Part shown: piece after piece, positions 32,052 to 40,393 of the stretch
Layout: each line of letters begins with the position of its first letter
Position numbering within the stretch: position 1 is the first letter of the stretch
Assembly: GCA_023450745.1 (NCBI GenBank)
Contig: JAEXGR010000017.1
Coordinates: 1-44,552, forward strand
Length of the DNA stretch: 44,552 nt
Direction of reading: 5' to 3'
DNA from: Synergistota bacterium
GTDB lineage: Bacteria > Synergistota > Synergistia > Synergistales > Synergistaceae
The notes under the pieces: generated by a model
The model's database searches: none
What the model was told of the DNA's origin: nothing
The model's input: only the letters and a program-made list of their open reading frames with translations
Position numbers and translations under genes: made by a program

Positions 32052-32290
32052 AGGCCCCGCCGGCGGCGAATTGTTTTTTAAGGCGGCGCCGGATAACGCT
32101 GGCGTCTTTTTTGTTTTAATAAGCCGGGGCTCTCAGCAGCGGCGAACGGCCCCGGGAAGGACGCCGGCGGGATCTCATTACGACAGAACGCATGGAACCG
32201 GAGGCCACGCGGAAGGCCGAAAAAGCCGCCTCCCGCGTTTTCGTTTTATCATTATTTAAAAAAAGCAGGTCGGCCGCGCGGGCCGGGAGG
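32052..32290. other. Non-coding gap between the zinc operon and the GntR gene
   Basis: The 239 bases hold a GC-rich palindrome (CCGCCGGCGG near 32057-32067) followed by TTTTTT, a possible terminator of the zinc operon, and a second T-run near 32107. Nothing else is recognised. Confidence 0.5.
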
Positions 32291-33013
32291 TCACGATTTT
32301 TTCAAACGGGGCGCGGCGCGGGAGGCGAGATATTTTTTCATCGTCCCAAACGGCACGAGATAAAGTTCGTCAAAATATTCCTCTTTGCCCTCCCATCCCC
32401 AATGCACATATTTTGAAAAATCAAAGAGGGCTCGCGGGTCTTCGTTTTTGATAATCCCGATCATCTGTTTATGCTCGTTCCAAAAAACTTTTTCCCATTT
32501 TACATGTATGTTCGTATCCTTCGCGGGAAAGTCGAGGATCAGATCCCGGTACTTCAACGCGGCGGCCTTGAGCGCCTGATTGGGGCATTCGTCGATCATC
32601 AGCATGTGGAAGGCGATATTTTTTGCGTAGCACAGAGAGGTATCGTCTTCATCGAGCCTCGCCGACACCTCATCCGCGATCGACGACATTTTTTCCAGCG
32701 CGTTCTTCCTTATGTTGTAAAAGGCGGCCTCCAGCGCCGTCGCTTCCAGAGCCCCGGCGATCTCGTTCAATTCGATCAGCTCTTCAAAGGGCCGGTCGCG
32801 CACGACGACGCCTTTGCTGGGAATGATGCTGACGATGCCCTCGTTTTCCAATTGCAGCATACAGTCGCGAAAGGGCGTTTTGCTGATCGCCAGCGTCTCC
32901 AGAATCTCTTTCTGGTTTATCGTGTCTCCCCGCCTGATCTCGCCCGAGTTCAGCTTTTCTTTTATGTACGCGTACAGCTGCTTGCGTATGCTTTCATTAC
33001 GAATGACTTCCAA
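32291..33013 (-). CDS. GntR-family (FadR/FCD-type) transcriptional regulator
   Basis: A 240-residue regulator. I start it at TTG 33013, with GGGGTG about 6 bases upstream. The frame remains open to 33319, but that part overlaps the divergent promoter and gene and is not GntR-like. Residues 1-75 form the GntR winged helix (IRRGDTINQKEILETLAISKTPFRDCMLQLENEGIVSIIPSKGVVV). The rest is an FCD helical ligand domain with metal-ligand-type His residues (AFHMLMIDE; NEHKQM; KYVHWGWEG). It is divergent from the ammonia-lyase-like gene and is its likely local regulator, responding to the substrate or an intermediate. Confidence 0.88.
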   Translation of the reverse strand: MEVIRNESIRKQLYAYIKEKLNSGEIRRGDTINQKEILETLAISKTPFRDCMLQLENEGIVSIIPSKGVVVRDRPFEELIELNEIAGALEATALEAAFYNIRKNALEKMSSIADEVSARLDEDDTSLCYAKNIAFHMLMIDECPNQALKAAALKYRDLILDFPAKDTNIHVKWEKVFWNEHKQMIGIIKNEDPRALFDFSKYVHWGWEGKEEYFDELYLVPFGTMKKYLASRAAPRLKKS

Positions 33014-33160
33014 ATAAAACACCCCTTTGCCGCTTGCAAAAATATCGTCAATAGTATAACATACAAAATGCAATACGCGGCGTGCGGAGTATCGCATATC
33101 ACATATTGCACTACATAAATTATTATAAGCTGCTAAAAATAAAATGAGGAGGTATTTTGT
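33014..33160. promoter_or_regulatory. Divergent control region of the GntR gene and the ammonia-lyase-like operon
   Basis: A 147-base AT-rich region. It contains imperfect dyads (GTATAACATAC at about 33055-33065; GTATCGCATATCACATATTGCAC at about 33091-33113) suitable for a GntR dimer. An extended -10 (TGTTATACT) on the minus strand serves the regulator. AGGAGG at 33147-33152 sets the ATG at 33161. Confidence 0.5.
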
Positions 33161-34741
33161 ATGGCCGCATCTTTGAACATCTCCAAAATTACGGACGCGA
33201 AAAGGATCAAACGGGTATACCTGGGCGCGTCGCCAATGACGATCGAAGAGTTCGTCGCGATCGCGCGTTACGGCGCCAGGGTAAGCTTTTCCGACGAATA
33301 TGTGGAGCGCGTCACGCATTCACGGCAGCTGGCGGAAAAATTCCTGGCGGAAAACCGCAAGGTCTACGGCCTGACGACCGGATTCGGGGATAATGTGCGG
33401 AAGATCATCCCGCAGGAACAGGCGGCAGAGCTCCAGGTCAACATTCTGCGCTCACATTCCGTCTCCGTTGGAGACCCCTTGAAAAAAGAGTGTGTACGGG
33501 CAATTTGGCTGATGCAGCTTTTGAGCCTGGGCAGAGGTTATTCCGGGATCAGGCCGGAGACGCTTTCACTGATCGCCGAATGCCTGAACAACGACGTAAC
33601 GCCCTATGTCCCGCAGGACGGCTCCGTACAATATCTGGCGATAGAGGGCCAGATCAACCTGGTCCTCATGGGCGAGGGAAGGGCGTGGCATAACGGACGC
33701 CTGATGAGCGGCGCCGAAGCGCTGGCGGAGATCGGACAGAAGCCGTGGACCCCCGCTCCCAAGGAGGGGCTGTGCCTGACGAACGGCGCAAACGCCGCTA
33801 CAGGGGCCAGCGCGCTGGCGCTTTATGACAACCTGATCGCGGCGCAGACGGCGGACGTCGCCGCCGCGATGGCCTACGAAGCTTTCCGCGGCACGATCCT
33901 CGCCTGCGACAGCCGCCTGCACTCGCTGAAACTGCACCCGGAACAGGCTAACTGCGCGGCGAATATCCGTATAATGCTTGCGGACAGCGCGATCATGAAA
34001 AAATATATCCACGCCAAAGTTCAGGACCCCTATATCCTGCGCTGCATCCCGCAGATGCACGGAGCCTCCAAACGCTTTATCAAAGACTGCGCGGCGAACA
34101 TCCTCGAAGAGATGGGCTCGTGCAGCGATAACCCGGTGCTGTTCCCGGAGAACGGCGACGGCACCGCTTTGATGGGGGCAAACTTTGATTCTACCTTTGC
34201 CAGCGGCAGCGCGGATATCCTCTGTATGGCGGCGGCAAACCTCGCGAAATTCTCGGAGCGCAGGACGGACCGCCTTACCAACAGGTACCTGAACCAGTCC
34301 TATCCCGCGTTTCTCGCGGAAAGGCCGGGGGTGGACAACGGCTACATGATCGTCCAGTATACGGCCGCCGCGCTGGTAGGCGAGATGCGTTCCCTCTGCA
34401 ATCCGGCGACCGCCGACAGCGTTCCTACCTGCGCGAACTGGGAGGACCCGGTCAGCATGGGCTGGTGGGCGGCGAGAAAATCGCTGATGGTCGCCAAAAA
34501 GCTGCATTATGTTTTGGGCATAGAATTGATGACGTTGGCGCGCGCCTTCGACCTGCTTCAGAAAGAGGAGAGCGGCTTTGCGAGCGCGACAAAGGCGGTG
34601 CATGATAAGATCCGGGAAGTCGTGCCGCCGGTAAAGGGCGACCGGCACTTCGGCCCCGATATTGAAAGCGCGGCCATGCTGGTATCCGACGGCACGATCA
34701 TCGAAACGGCGGAAAAGATCGCGGGAACCTTGGCGCTTTAG
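33161..34741 (+). CDS. MIO-less aromatic amino-acid lyase-family protein, candidate ergothionase
   Basis: The 526-residue protein is clearly of the HutH/PAL fold. It has YGLTTGFGDN (69-78), ILRSHS (His99), KEGLCLTNGAN (Asn208), QDPYILRCIPQ (Gln288, Tyr291, Arg294), SDNPV, ANFDS (Phe342) and ANWEDPVSMG (Glu428). The MIO-forming Ala-Ser-Gly is absent: where HutH has GSVGASGDLAPLAH this protein has GSVQYLAIEGQINL (154-167), and HutH's NQEDH is NWEDP. It therefore cannot form the MIO electrophile and should not deaminate histidine in the normal way. Within this family ergothionase (trimethylamine elimination from ergothioneine) is known to work without MIO, so that is the best candidate activity. 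Neighbours are an NSS transporter, a molybdenum hydroxylase and a divergent GntR regulator. Confidence 0.8.
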   Translation: MAASLNISKITDAKRIKRVYLGASPMTIEEFVAIARYGARVSFSDEYVERVTHSRQLAEKFLAENRKVYGLTTGFGDNVRKIIPQEQAAELQVNILRSHSVSVGDPLKKECVRAIWLMQLLSLGRGYSGIRPETLSLIAECLNNDVTPYVPQDGSVQYLAIEGQINLVLMGEGRAWHNGRLMSGAEALAEIGQKPWTPAPKEGLCLTNGANAATGASALALYDNLIAAQTADVAAAMAYEAFRGTILACDSRLHSLKLHPEQANCAANIRIMLADSAIMKKYIHAKVQDPYILRCIPQMHGASKRFIKDCAANILEEMGSCSDNPVLFPENGDGTALMGANFDSTFASGSADILCMAAANLAKFSERRTDRLTNRYLNQSYPAFLAERPGVDNGYMIVQYTAAALVGEMRSLCNPATADSVPTCANWEDPVSMGWWAARKSLMVAKKLHYVLGIELMTLARAFDLLQKEESGFASATKAVHDKIREVVPPVKGDRHFGPDIESAAMLVSDGTIIETAEKIAGTLAL

Positions 34742-34768
34742 TAAGAAACTGAAAGGGAGAGGCTCGAC

Positions 34769-36067
34769 ATGTCAACGAAAGAAACTTTCAGCAACAGATT
34801 GTCCTTCATTTTCTCCGCCCTCGGCTGCGCCGTGGGCTGCGGCAACATCTGGAGATTTCCTTATCTGGCCGGAAAATACGGCGGCGGCATCTTTCTGCTC
34901 ATGTACCTGATCATCATCTTCGCCATCGCCTGTCCTCTGCTCACAATGGAATTTTCGCTCGGAAGGCTTACGCGCAAAGAACCGATCTCGGCATACCAGG
35001 AGGTCGCGCAAACTAAGGTCTGGGGGATCACCGGTTTTCTGGGAATAGCCGTCTCCTTCTGCTGGCTGGCCTACCTGACGCCGATATTCGGCATTTTAGT
35101 CGGCTATCTTTTTAAGTTCATGACAGGCGCCTTCGACGGCATGTCTCCCGTGGAGATCGCAAACAGCTACGAGGCCTACAGAGCGCAGGGCGGCCTGATC
35201 GCGATACAGTCGCTGAGCCTGCTCGCGGTCATCTCCGTGGTCTTGCTCAAGGGGGTCAGAAACGGGTTGGAGAAGCTTAATAATATCTGTATGCCCGCGC
35301 TGATCTTCATTCTGGCCCTCCTTTGCGTGCGGTCGCTGACATTGCCGGGAGTCTGGGCGGGACTTGATTTTTATCTGAGACCCGACTTTTCAAAATTTAC
35401 GGCGGAGGGGATGATCGCCGCCCTGGGACAGGCGCTCTTTTCCGTCGGCGTAGGCGTCGGCTGCGGAATCGTCTTCGGCAGCTACCTGCCGGAGGATAAG
35501 ACAAATATGATTAAAAACAGCATCACCGTCTGCCTTGGCGACACCGCCGTGGCCTTCTGCGCCGGGCTGATGATCTTCCCGAGCATCTTCTCCTTCGGGC
35601 TCGAGCCCAGCGCGGGGTCGGGACTGCTCTTCATCACGCTTCCCAACGTTTTCGTGCAGCTTCCGTGGGGAAACCTGATCGCCGTTCTGACCGTCCTGCT
35701 CTTCATGCTCGCCATGCTGACCTCACAGATCGCCTGTCTGGAAACACTGATTTGCTTTGCCACCGAACGGTTTAAAATCTCCCGTCCGCGCTCCATCGTG
35801 ATCATCGCCCCCATAATGGCGGCCCTTATCTGCCTGAACGCCGTCTCGACGGCCTCGTTCGACTGGTTTGACTGGGTCACGTCCTACATTTTCTTAAACG
35901 GCGGCGCGCTGATAAGCGCCATCTTCTTCGGGTGGATATGGGGACCAAAGAAGGCTCTTGACGCCGCCGGAATCACAAAACACCGGGAGCTCTGGGCCTT
36001 TGCCTTAAAATATGTCGTACCGGCGGCGCTGCTGGCGATCAATATCACCAGTTTCTACGCCCTGTAA
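34769..36067 (+). CDS. NSS-family sodium-dependent symporter of the lyase locus
   Basis: A 432-residue membrane protein with about 11-12 hydrophobic helices. The NSS first-helix motif is GCAVGCGNIWRFPYLAGKYGGGIF, followed by the ALFSVGVGVGCGIVFGSYLP TM6-type region and LAMLTSQIACLETLI. It starts 27 bases after the lyase-like gene with GGGAGAGG upstream, so it is co-transcribed and probably imports the lyase substrate or a related amino acid/betaine. It lacks the small MetS-type gene that follows the NSS at 14670. It is followed by a hairpin before the molybdenum-enzyme genes. Confidence 0.9.
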   Translation: MSTKETFSNRLSFIFSALGCAVGCGNIWRFPYLAGKYGGGIFLLMYLIIIFAIACPLLTMEFSLGRLTRKEPISAYQEVAQTKVWGITGFLGIAVSFCWLAYLTPIFGILVGYLFKFMTGAFDGMSPVEIANSYEAYRAQGGLIAIQSLSLLAVISVVLLKGVRNGLEKLNNICMPALIFILALLCVRSLTLPGVWAGLDFYLRPDFSKFTAEGMIAALGQALFSVGVGVGCGIVFGSYLPEDKTNMIKNSITVCLGDTAVAFCAGLMIFPSIFSFGLEPSAGSGLLFITLPNVFVQLPWGNLIAVLTVLLFMLAMLTSQIACLETLICFATERFKISRPRSIVIIAPIMAALICLNAVSTASFDWFDWVTSYIFLNGGALISAIFFGWIWGPKKALDAAGITKHRELWAFALKYVVPAALLAINITSFYAL

Positions 36068-36077
36068 AGAAAAACAC

Positions 36078-36127
36078 GGCTGTCCGCGCCACGCCGGTCA
36101 AATTTTCCGGCGGAACGGACAGCCTTT
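36078..36127 (+). terminator. Terminator or attenuator between the NSS gene and the molybdenum hydroxylase genes
   Basis: GGCTGTCCG (36078-36086) pairs with CGGACAGCC (36116-36124), with an inner CCGG/CCGG stem and a short TTT tail. It may lower transcription into the next genes rather than stop it fully. Confidence 0.6.
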
Positions 36128-36191
36128 ATCCGTTATATCTCACCATGCCAGAACCAAATTATATCAACCTACGAAAGACGAGGGATCTGAT

Positions 36192-38456
36192 ATGAGTAAA
36201 TTTGATTTTGTCGGGGAATCCTTCTGCATAAACGACGCGGCCGCAAAGGCGACCGGCGCGATGAAGTTCGCCTCGGACATGAACCTGTACAAAGAACTCC
36301 ATTTGAAATTAATTTTGAGCGACGTTGGGCACGCTCTGATAAAAAATATCGACGTCTCCCGCGCCGAAGAGGTCGAAGGCTACCGGGCACTGCTCTGCCG
36401 CAGGGATTACCAGGGCAAAAAGTTCAACAGCTACAGGACATTCCCGGAACAGCCGGACTGCCCTCTGGACAGATATATCTTCGCCGATAAAGTTCGTTTT
36501 GTCGGCGACGTCGTCGCGGTCGTCGCCTGTGAGACGAAGGCGGCGGCCGAGAGGGCGGCGGCGCTGGTGAGGGTCGAATATGAAGAGCTGCCGGTCATGG
36601 CCACCCCCGCCGAAAGCCTGGGAGAGGACGCCTGCCCGATACATGAAGGAGGCAATTTGATCGAGGAATTTGAAAGAGTCCGGGAGGGAAAGCAGTTTGC
36701 CCTGGATACAGAGGAAGCCTTCCGGGTCTCCACCGGCATCAGGACGCAAAAAATGAACCACCTCGCGATGGAGACGCATTCCTATCTGGCGGAGTGGAAC
36801 GCTCAGGACGGCATCACGATCTGGACCCCCTCGCAGGGCATCTACGGAATCCGCACGGTGGTCGCCGAGATGCTGGAGCTGCCCTATTCCAAGGTCCGCG
36901 TGGTCAAAGTCCCCATGGGAGGCTCTTTCGGGGGAAAGCAGGAATTTGTCTATGAGCCGCTCGTCGCTTTCGCGGCCAGAAAGCTTTCGCGCCCCGTCAA
37001 ACTCCACCTGACGCGGCGCGAAAGCATGATCGCGACGATAAACAGAACGGACTGCGCCACCAGGATAACGACCTCCTTCGACGCTTCGGGGCGGATACGC
37101 TCCTGCTGTGTGGACAGCCTTGTCGACGCGGGAGCCTATTGCAGCTCCGGCCTTGACTTCGCGCACGCGATGAGCGGCAAGATCCCGCGGCTTTACCGCT
37201 GCCCCGTTTACAAGCACCACGGCAAAGTCTGTTATACCAACTCCCCGATCGCCGGCGGCATGCGCGGCTGGGGCAGCCCGGAGATCATGACGGCGCTGGA
37301 ACTCCATATGGACGACGCCGCGCGAAAAATGGGGCTGGACCCTGTCGAACTGCGGCTGAAAAACCTTGTGGAAGCCGGCGACGCCGACATTTGCAGCGGC
37401 ATTTCGCTGGGCAACGCCCAAATCAAAAGGTGCCTGCAAGAGGGCGCGGCGGCCTTTTCGTGGAAGGAGCGCTTTGCCGCCCCCCATGGGCGGGGCCGTT
37501 TCCGCCGCGGCGCGGGCGTCGCCTGCGGCGCGCATAAAAACGGCATCTTCGCCGGCTCTCCCGACCTCAGCGGCATGACGCTGAGCATGAACGAGGACGG
37601 CACCTTCAACCTGCGGACCTCCATTCACGACGTCGGCTGCGGGACGGTGCGCTCGATGCAGATCATCCTCGCGGAGATCCTGCGCGTGGAGCCTGACGTC
37701 ATCTTCGTCACGGAGGGCGACACGAAATTCACGCCCTATGACTGCGGGACTTACGGCAGCAGGACCACTTACGTCGCCGGCGCGTGCGCGAAGCAGACCG
37801 CGGAAAAATTTAAAGAGGCGCTTCTTGAAACCGCGGCAAAATTACTTGACGTTCCGGCCGCCGGCCTGACGCTTGAAAACGGCCGCGTCGCCGGCACGGC
37901 AAACGGCGCGCGCGGCATCAGCTACAAAGAACTCGCGGTAAGGGCGATCAACGAGCTGAGCACGGAGCTGATCGTTACCAACTCCTACAAAAGCGATTCC
38001 AACCCCGGGTCCTACGCGGTGAATTTCGCCGCGGTCGAGGTGGACACCCTCACCGGCCTCGTGCGGATCACCGATTTTCTCTCCGTCAACGACATCGGGC
38101 AGGCGATCAACCGGCAGATGGTGCACAACCAAATTCAGGGAGGCGTGCAGATGGCGGCCGGCTTCGCCCTTTGCGAGGACCTGGGGATAAACCAAAAGGG
38201 CGTTCCCACAAAAGATTCCCTCAAAAAATATAACACCATAAACGCCGTCGATATGCCGCGGGTCAAAGCCATTCTGATAGAAGAGGGCGGGGACAAAGGC
38301 CCCTTTGGAGCGAAAAGCATCGGCGAAATCGCCACCGTGCCGGGCGCGGCCGCCGTCGTAAACGCGGTCAACAACGCGCTCGGCACGGAAATCAGGGAGC
38401 TTCCGCTCACCCCGGAACGCATCGTGGAAGCCTTCGGACGGTTAAAGGAGAGATGA
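36192..38456 (+). CDS. Molybdenum hydroxylase, molybdopterin-binding large subunit (xanthine dehydrogenase family)
   Basis: A 754-residue catalytic subunit from ATG 36192; an in-frame extension to 36012 overlaps the NSS gene and the hairpin. It has the Moco-binding stretches GGSFGGKQEFVYEP and MRGWGSPEI, a Q-type RTTYVAGACAKQT region, and the C-terminal catalytic glutamate motif (GPFGAKSIGEIA). The enzyme hydroxylates a carbon next to a ring nitrogen or oxidises an aldehyde, using water oxygen. The substrate is unknown; given its neighbours, an imidazole or thioimidazole acid derived from the lyase product is a testable guess. The next gene starts 3 bases after its stop. Confidence 0.9.
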   Translation: MSKFDFVGESFCINDAAAKATGAMKFASDMNLYKELHLKLILSDVGHALIKNIDVSRAEEVEGYRALLCRRDYQGKKFNSYRTFPEQPDCPLDRYIFADKVRFVGDVVAVVACETKAAAERAAALVRVEYEELPVMATPAESLGEDACPIHEGGNLIEEFERVREGKQFALDTEEAFRVSTGIRTQKMNHLAMETHSYLAEWNAQDGITIWTPSQGIYGIRTVVAEMLELPYSKVRVVKVPMGGSFGGKQEFVYEPLVAFAARKLSRPVKLHLTRRESMIATINRTDCATRITTSFDASGRIRSCCVDSLVDAGAYCSSGLDFAHAMSGKIPRLYRCPVYKHHGKVCYTNSPIAGGMRGWGSPEIMTALELHMDDAARKMGLDPVELRLKNLVEAGDADICSGISLGNAQIKRCLQEGAAAFSWKERFAAPHGRGRFRRGAGVACGAHKNGIFAGSPDLSGMTLSMNEDGTFNLRTSIHDVGCGTVRSMQIILAEILRVEPDVIFVTEGDTKFTPYDCGTYGSRTTYVAGACAKQTAEKFKEALLETAAKLLDVPAAGLTLENGRVAGTANGARGISYKELAVRAINELSTELIVTNSYKSDSNPGSYAVNFAAVEVDTLTGLVRITDFLSVNDIGQAINRQMVHNQIQGGVQMAAGFALCEDLGINQKGVPTKDSLKKYNTINAVDMPRVKAILIEEGGDKGPFGAKSIGEIATVPGAAAVVNAVNNALGTEIRELPLTPERIVEAFGRLKER

Positions 38457-38459
38457 TCG

Positions 38460-38957
38460 ATGTTCATAGAGTTTGAGTTAAACGGCGTAAAACATAAAGT
38501 AGACGCCGACCCCTCGACAAGACTGCTGGACTTTCTCCGCGAAGAGATGAACCTCACCGGCGCGAAAGAGGGCTGCGGCGAGGGCGAATGCGGAACATGC
38601 ACCGTGATCGTGGACAGAAAAGCCGTCCACTCATGTCTGATGCTCACCGGGCAGATAGACGGCAGGTCTGTGCTCACCGTGGAAGGGCTCGCCGGAAACG
38701 ACGGCCAGCTTTCGCCATTGCAGGCGGCCTTTATCAAGCATGGCGCGATACAGTGCGGCTACTGCACCCCCGGCATGCTGATGTCCGCCGCCGCGCTGTT
38801 ATACGAAAACCCCGACCCGACTGAGGAAGAGATACGGGCCGCGCTCGCGGGAAACCTCTGCCGCTGCGGCGATTACAGCGCGATCACGGACGCCGTGAAA
38901 GAGGCGGCCTCTATTCTTCGGGCCGCGAAAGAAGAGGAGGCGGTCCGTGATGAATAA
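38460..38957 (+). CDS. Molybdenum hydroxylase [2Fe-2S] small subunit
   Basis: A 165-residue electron-transfer subunit with two [2Fe-2S] clusters: Cys39, 44, 47 and 59 (GCGEGECGTC, plant-ferredoxin type), and Cys99, 102, 134 and 136 (QCGYC; LCRC). It links the molybdenum site to the FAD subunit. It overlaps the FAD-subunit gene by 8 bases. Confidence 0.94.
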   Translation: MFIEFELNGVKHKVDADPSTRLLDFLREEMNLTGAKEGCGEGECGTCTVIVDRKAVHSCLMLTGQIDGRSVLTVEGLAGNDGQLSPLQAAFIKHGAIQCGYCTPGMLMSAAALLYENPDPTEEEIRAALAGNLCRCGDYSAITDAVKEAASILRAAKEEEAVRDE

Positions 38958-39816
38958 TATCACGATGTATATCCCGCGATCTTTAGACGAACTGGCCGCG
39001 TCATTATCCAAAGCGAGCGAACACAGCCGGATAATCGCCGGCGGCACGGACCTCACGATCGCCATGCGCGAGGGGACGGTTTGCCCGGACCTCCTCATCG
39101 ACGTCAGCCGGACGGCGGAGATGCGCCATATCACAAGCGGCGGCGGAAAAATCACGATCGGCGCGGCCGTAACGTTTACCGAAGCGGAGAACGATCCGGT
39201 CATAAAAAAATATTTCCCCTCAATAAGCGCGGCGGCCTCCGGCGTGGGGTCAAAGCAGATACGCAACCGCGGGACGATCGGAGGCAACCTGGCCAACGCT
39301 TCGCCGGCGGGCGACATGCTGCCGCCGATGACGGCGCTTGGCGCCGCGGTCGTGACCATCAATTCCCAAAACGAAATCAAGCGCCGGACCGTAAGCGATA
39401 TCACAGCGCCCGCAAGCCCCAACAAACTTAGCTTCGACGAGGCCATCATCCAAATAGAACTCCCCGTGCCGCCGGCAGGAAACGTAAACCTGTTCGCCAA
39501 AGTCGGTTCGCGCCGGGCCGTCTCCATCGCCCGTTTAAGCGCCGCGATCAGCGCCGGCTTCCACGAAGGCCGGCTCACAAACCCGACAGTGATACTGGGC
39601 GCGCTGGGTACGGCCCCCATCACAGCGGCGCGCGCCGCCGCCGTCCTTGACGGAGCCCGGCTCACAGAAGCAACCGCCGGACGTTTCGCCGAAGCGATGG
39701 CGGAAGAGGTCGACCTGGCCATCCCGGGACGTTACTCGCAGCCGTACAAGCGGGAGGCGATAAAGGGGCTGGCCATGGACCTGCTCTCGCCGCTGGCGGG
39801 CTGCCGCGGGGATTGA
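38950..39816 (+). CDS. Molybdenum hydroxylase FAD-binding medium subunit
   Basis: A 288-residue subunit with the FAD motif IIAGGTDLTIAMREG, the IGAAVTFTEAE segment, and RNRGTIGGNLANASPAGDM, the hallmark of the CO-dehydrogenase/XDH FAD domain. ATG 38950 is chosen over GTG 38947 because of the GGAGG site at 38936-38940. Order large-small-medium completes the enzyme. No XdhC-type maturation factor is seen in the window. Confidence 0.93.
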   Translation: MNNITMYIPRSLDELAASLSKASEHSRIIAGGTDLTIAMREGTVCPDLLIDVSRTAEMRHITSGGGKITIGAAVTFTEAENDPVIKKYFPSISAAASGVGSKQIRNRGTIGGNLANASPAGDMLPPMTALGAAVVTINSQNEIKRRTVSDITAPASPNKLSFDEAIIQIELPVPPAGNVNLFAKVGSRRAVSIARLSAAISAGFHEGRLTNPTVILGALGTAPITAARAAAVLDGARLTEATAGRFAEAMAEEVDLAIPGRYSQPYKREAIKGLAMDLLSPLAGCRGD

Positions 39817-39824
39817 GACAGGCG

Positions 39825-39881
39825 CCGCGCGCCGCGGCGATTTCCGATCTCGGCCGCGGCGCGCGGGAATATTGCTCTTTT
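39825..39881 (+). terminator. Terminator of the lyase/molybdenum hydroxylase operon
   Basis: CCGCGCGCCGCGGC (39825-39838) pairs perfectly with GCCGCGGCGCGCGG (39853-39866), with a T-rich tract ending in CTCTTTT. The stretch 39882-40055 that follows shows no gene or recognised element. Confidence 0.75.
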
Positions 39882-40059
39882 GCGACATGACGCCGGGACG
39901 GCCGCCTGTCCCCAACGCCGTTCCTGAATCGACACCGGCCTCCGCCGTCAGGCACATCAGGGTGAAGAGAATCCTCCGCTTGGGATTCCTTCGCCTTTAC
40001 TGCCGCGGGGCGGGCCTTGCGCGGAAAAATATTCACAAATGTCAGATAAAAGAAAAATA

Positions 40060-40089
40060 TTGACGAATGCCCCCGGGTGAGCGTATTAT
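40060..40089 (+). promoter_or_regulatory. Promoter of the mutAB riboswitch leader
   Basis: TTGACG (40060-40065), 18-base spacer, TATTAT (40084-40089). Transcription would start just before the cobalamin riboswitch. Confidence 0.75.
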
Positions 40090-40108
40090 AAATACAAAAT
40101 AAATAACG

Positions 40109-40247
40109 ATGCAGATGCTCGGGAATCAGGTGAAAATCCTGAACGGCCCCGCCACTGTAACCGCGACGAAAGGCACAAGCCACTGAAAATCAATTTTTCG
40201 GGAAGGCGCCCAGTAGGATGAACGGAAGCCAGGAGACCGGTCTGCAT
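40109..40247 (+). ncRNA. Adenosylcobalamin riboswitch
   Basis: The P1 helix ATGCAGA (40109-40115)/TCTGCAT (40241-40247) closes a classical aptamer. It contains GGGAATCAGGTGAAAATCC, CCCGCCACTGTAA, AAGCCACTG, GGGAAGGCGCCC, GGATGAACGGAAGCCAGG and AGACC. These blocks are in the standard order, including the B12 box. It lies upstream of B12-dependent methylmalonyl-CoA mutase, so B12 or mutase demand sets expression. Confidence 0.96.
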
Positions 40248-40266
40248 AGAAGTTGCGGCAATCTCT

Positions 40267-40353
40267 GCGCGGGCGGAGGTTGTCAGGTGCGTTTAGAAGC
40301 CATACCTATCCGTCGACAACTTTTGCAAGACCGCCCGCGCGCGGTCTTTTTTT
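40267..40353 (+). terminator. Riboswitch expression platform: terminator with competing antiterminator
   Basis: Terminator stem AGACCGC (40328-40334)/GCGGTCT (40341-40347) is followed by TTTTTTT. GCGCGGGCGG (40267-40276) can instead pair with CCGCCCGCGC (40331-40340), extended by GTTGTC/GACAAC (40279-40284 with 40315-40320), which would prevent termination. Confidence 0.88.
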
Positions 40354-40393
40354 ATTGCCCGCGTAATCTTTAATTCAGAAGGGAAGCTGCGAT

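Noticed and set aside
33014..33319. N-terminal extension of the GntR regulator frame
   Set aside because: It overlaps the start of the ammonia-lyase-like gene and its promoter; the GntR domain begins at the TTG at 33013.
33161..34741. Plain histidine ammonia-lyase (hutH)
   Set aside because: The Ala-Ser-Gly triad required for the MIO cofactor is not present, and no hutU, hutI or other histidine-use genes are adjacent.
36012..36191. N-terminal extension of the molybdenum large subunit
   Set aside because: It overlaps the NSS gene and the intergenic hairpin; the ATG at 36192 begins the recognisable domain.
39872..40063. 63-residue plus-strand ORF
   Set aside because: It has no ribosome site, follows directly on a terminator and has no recognisable features.
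39662..40183. 173-residue minus-strand ORF
   Set aside because: It covers the FAD-subunit 3' end, a terminator, the mutAB promoter and part of the cobalamin riboswitch; it is a shadow frame.
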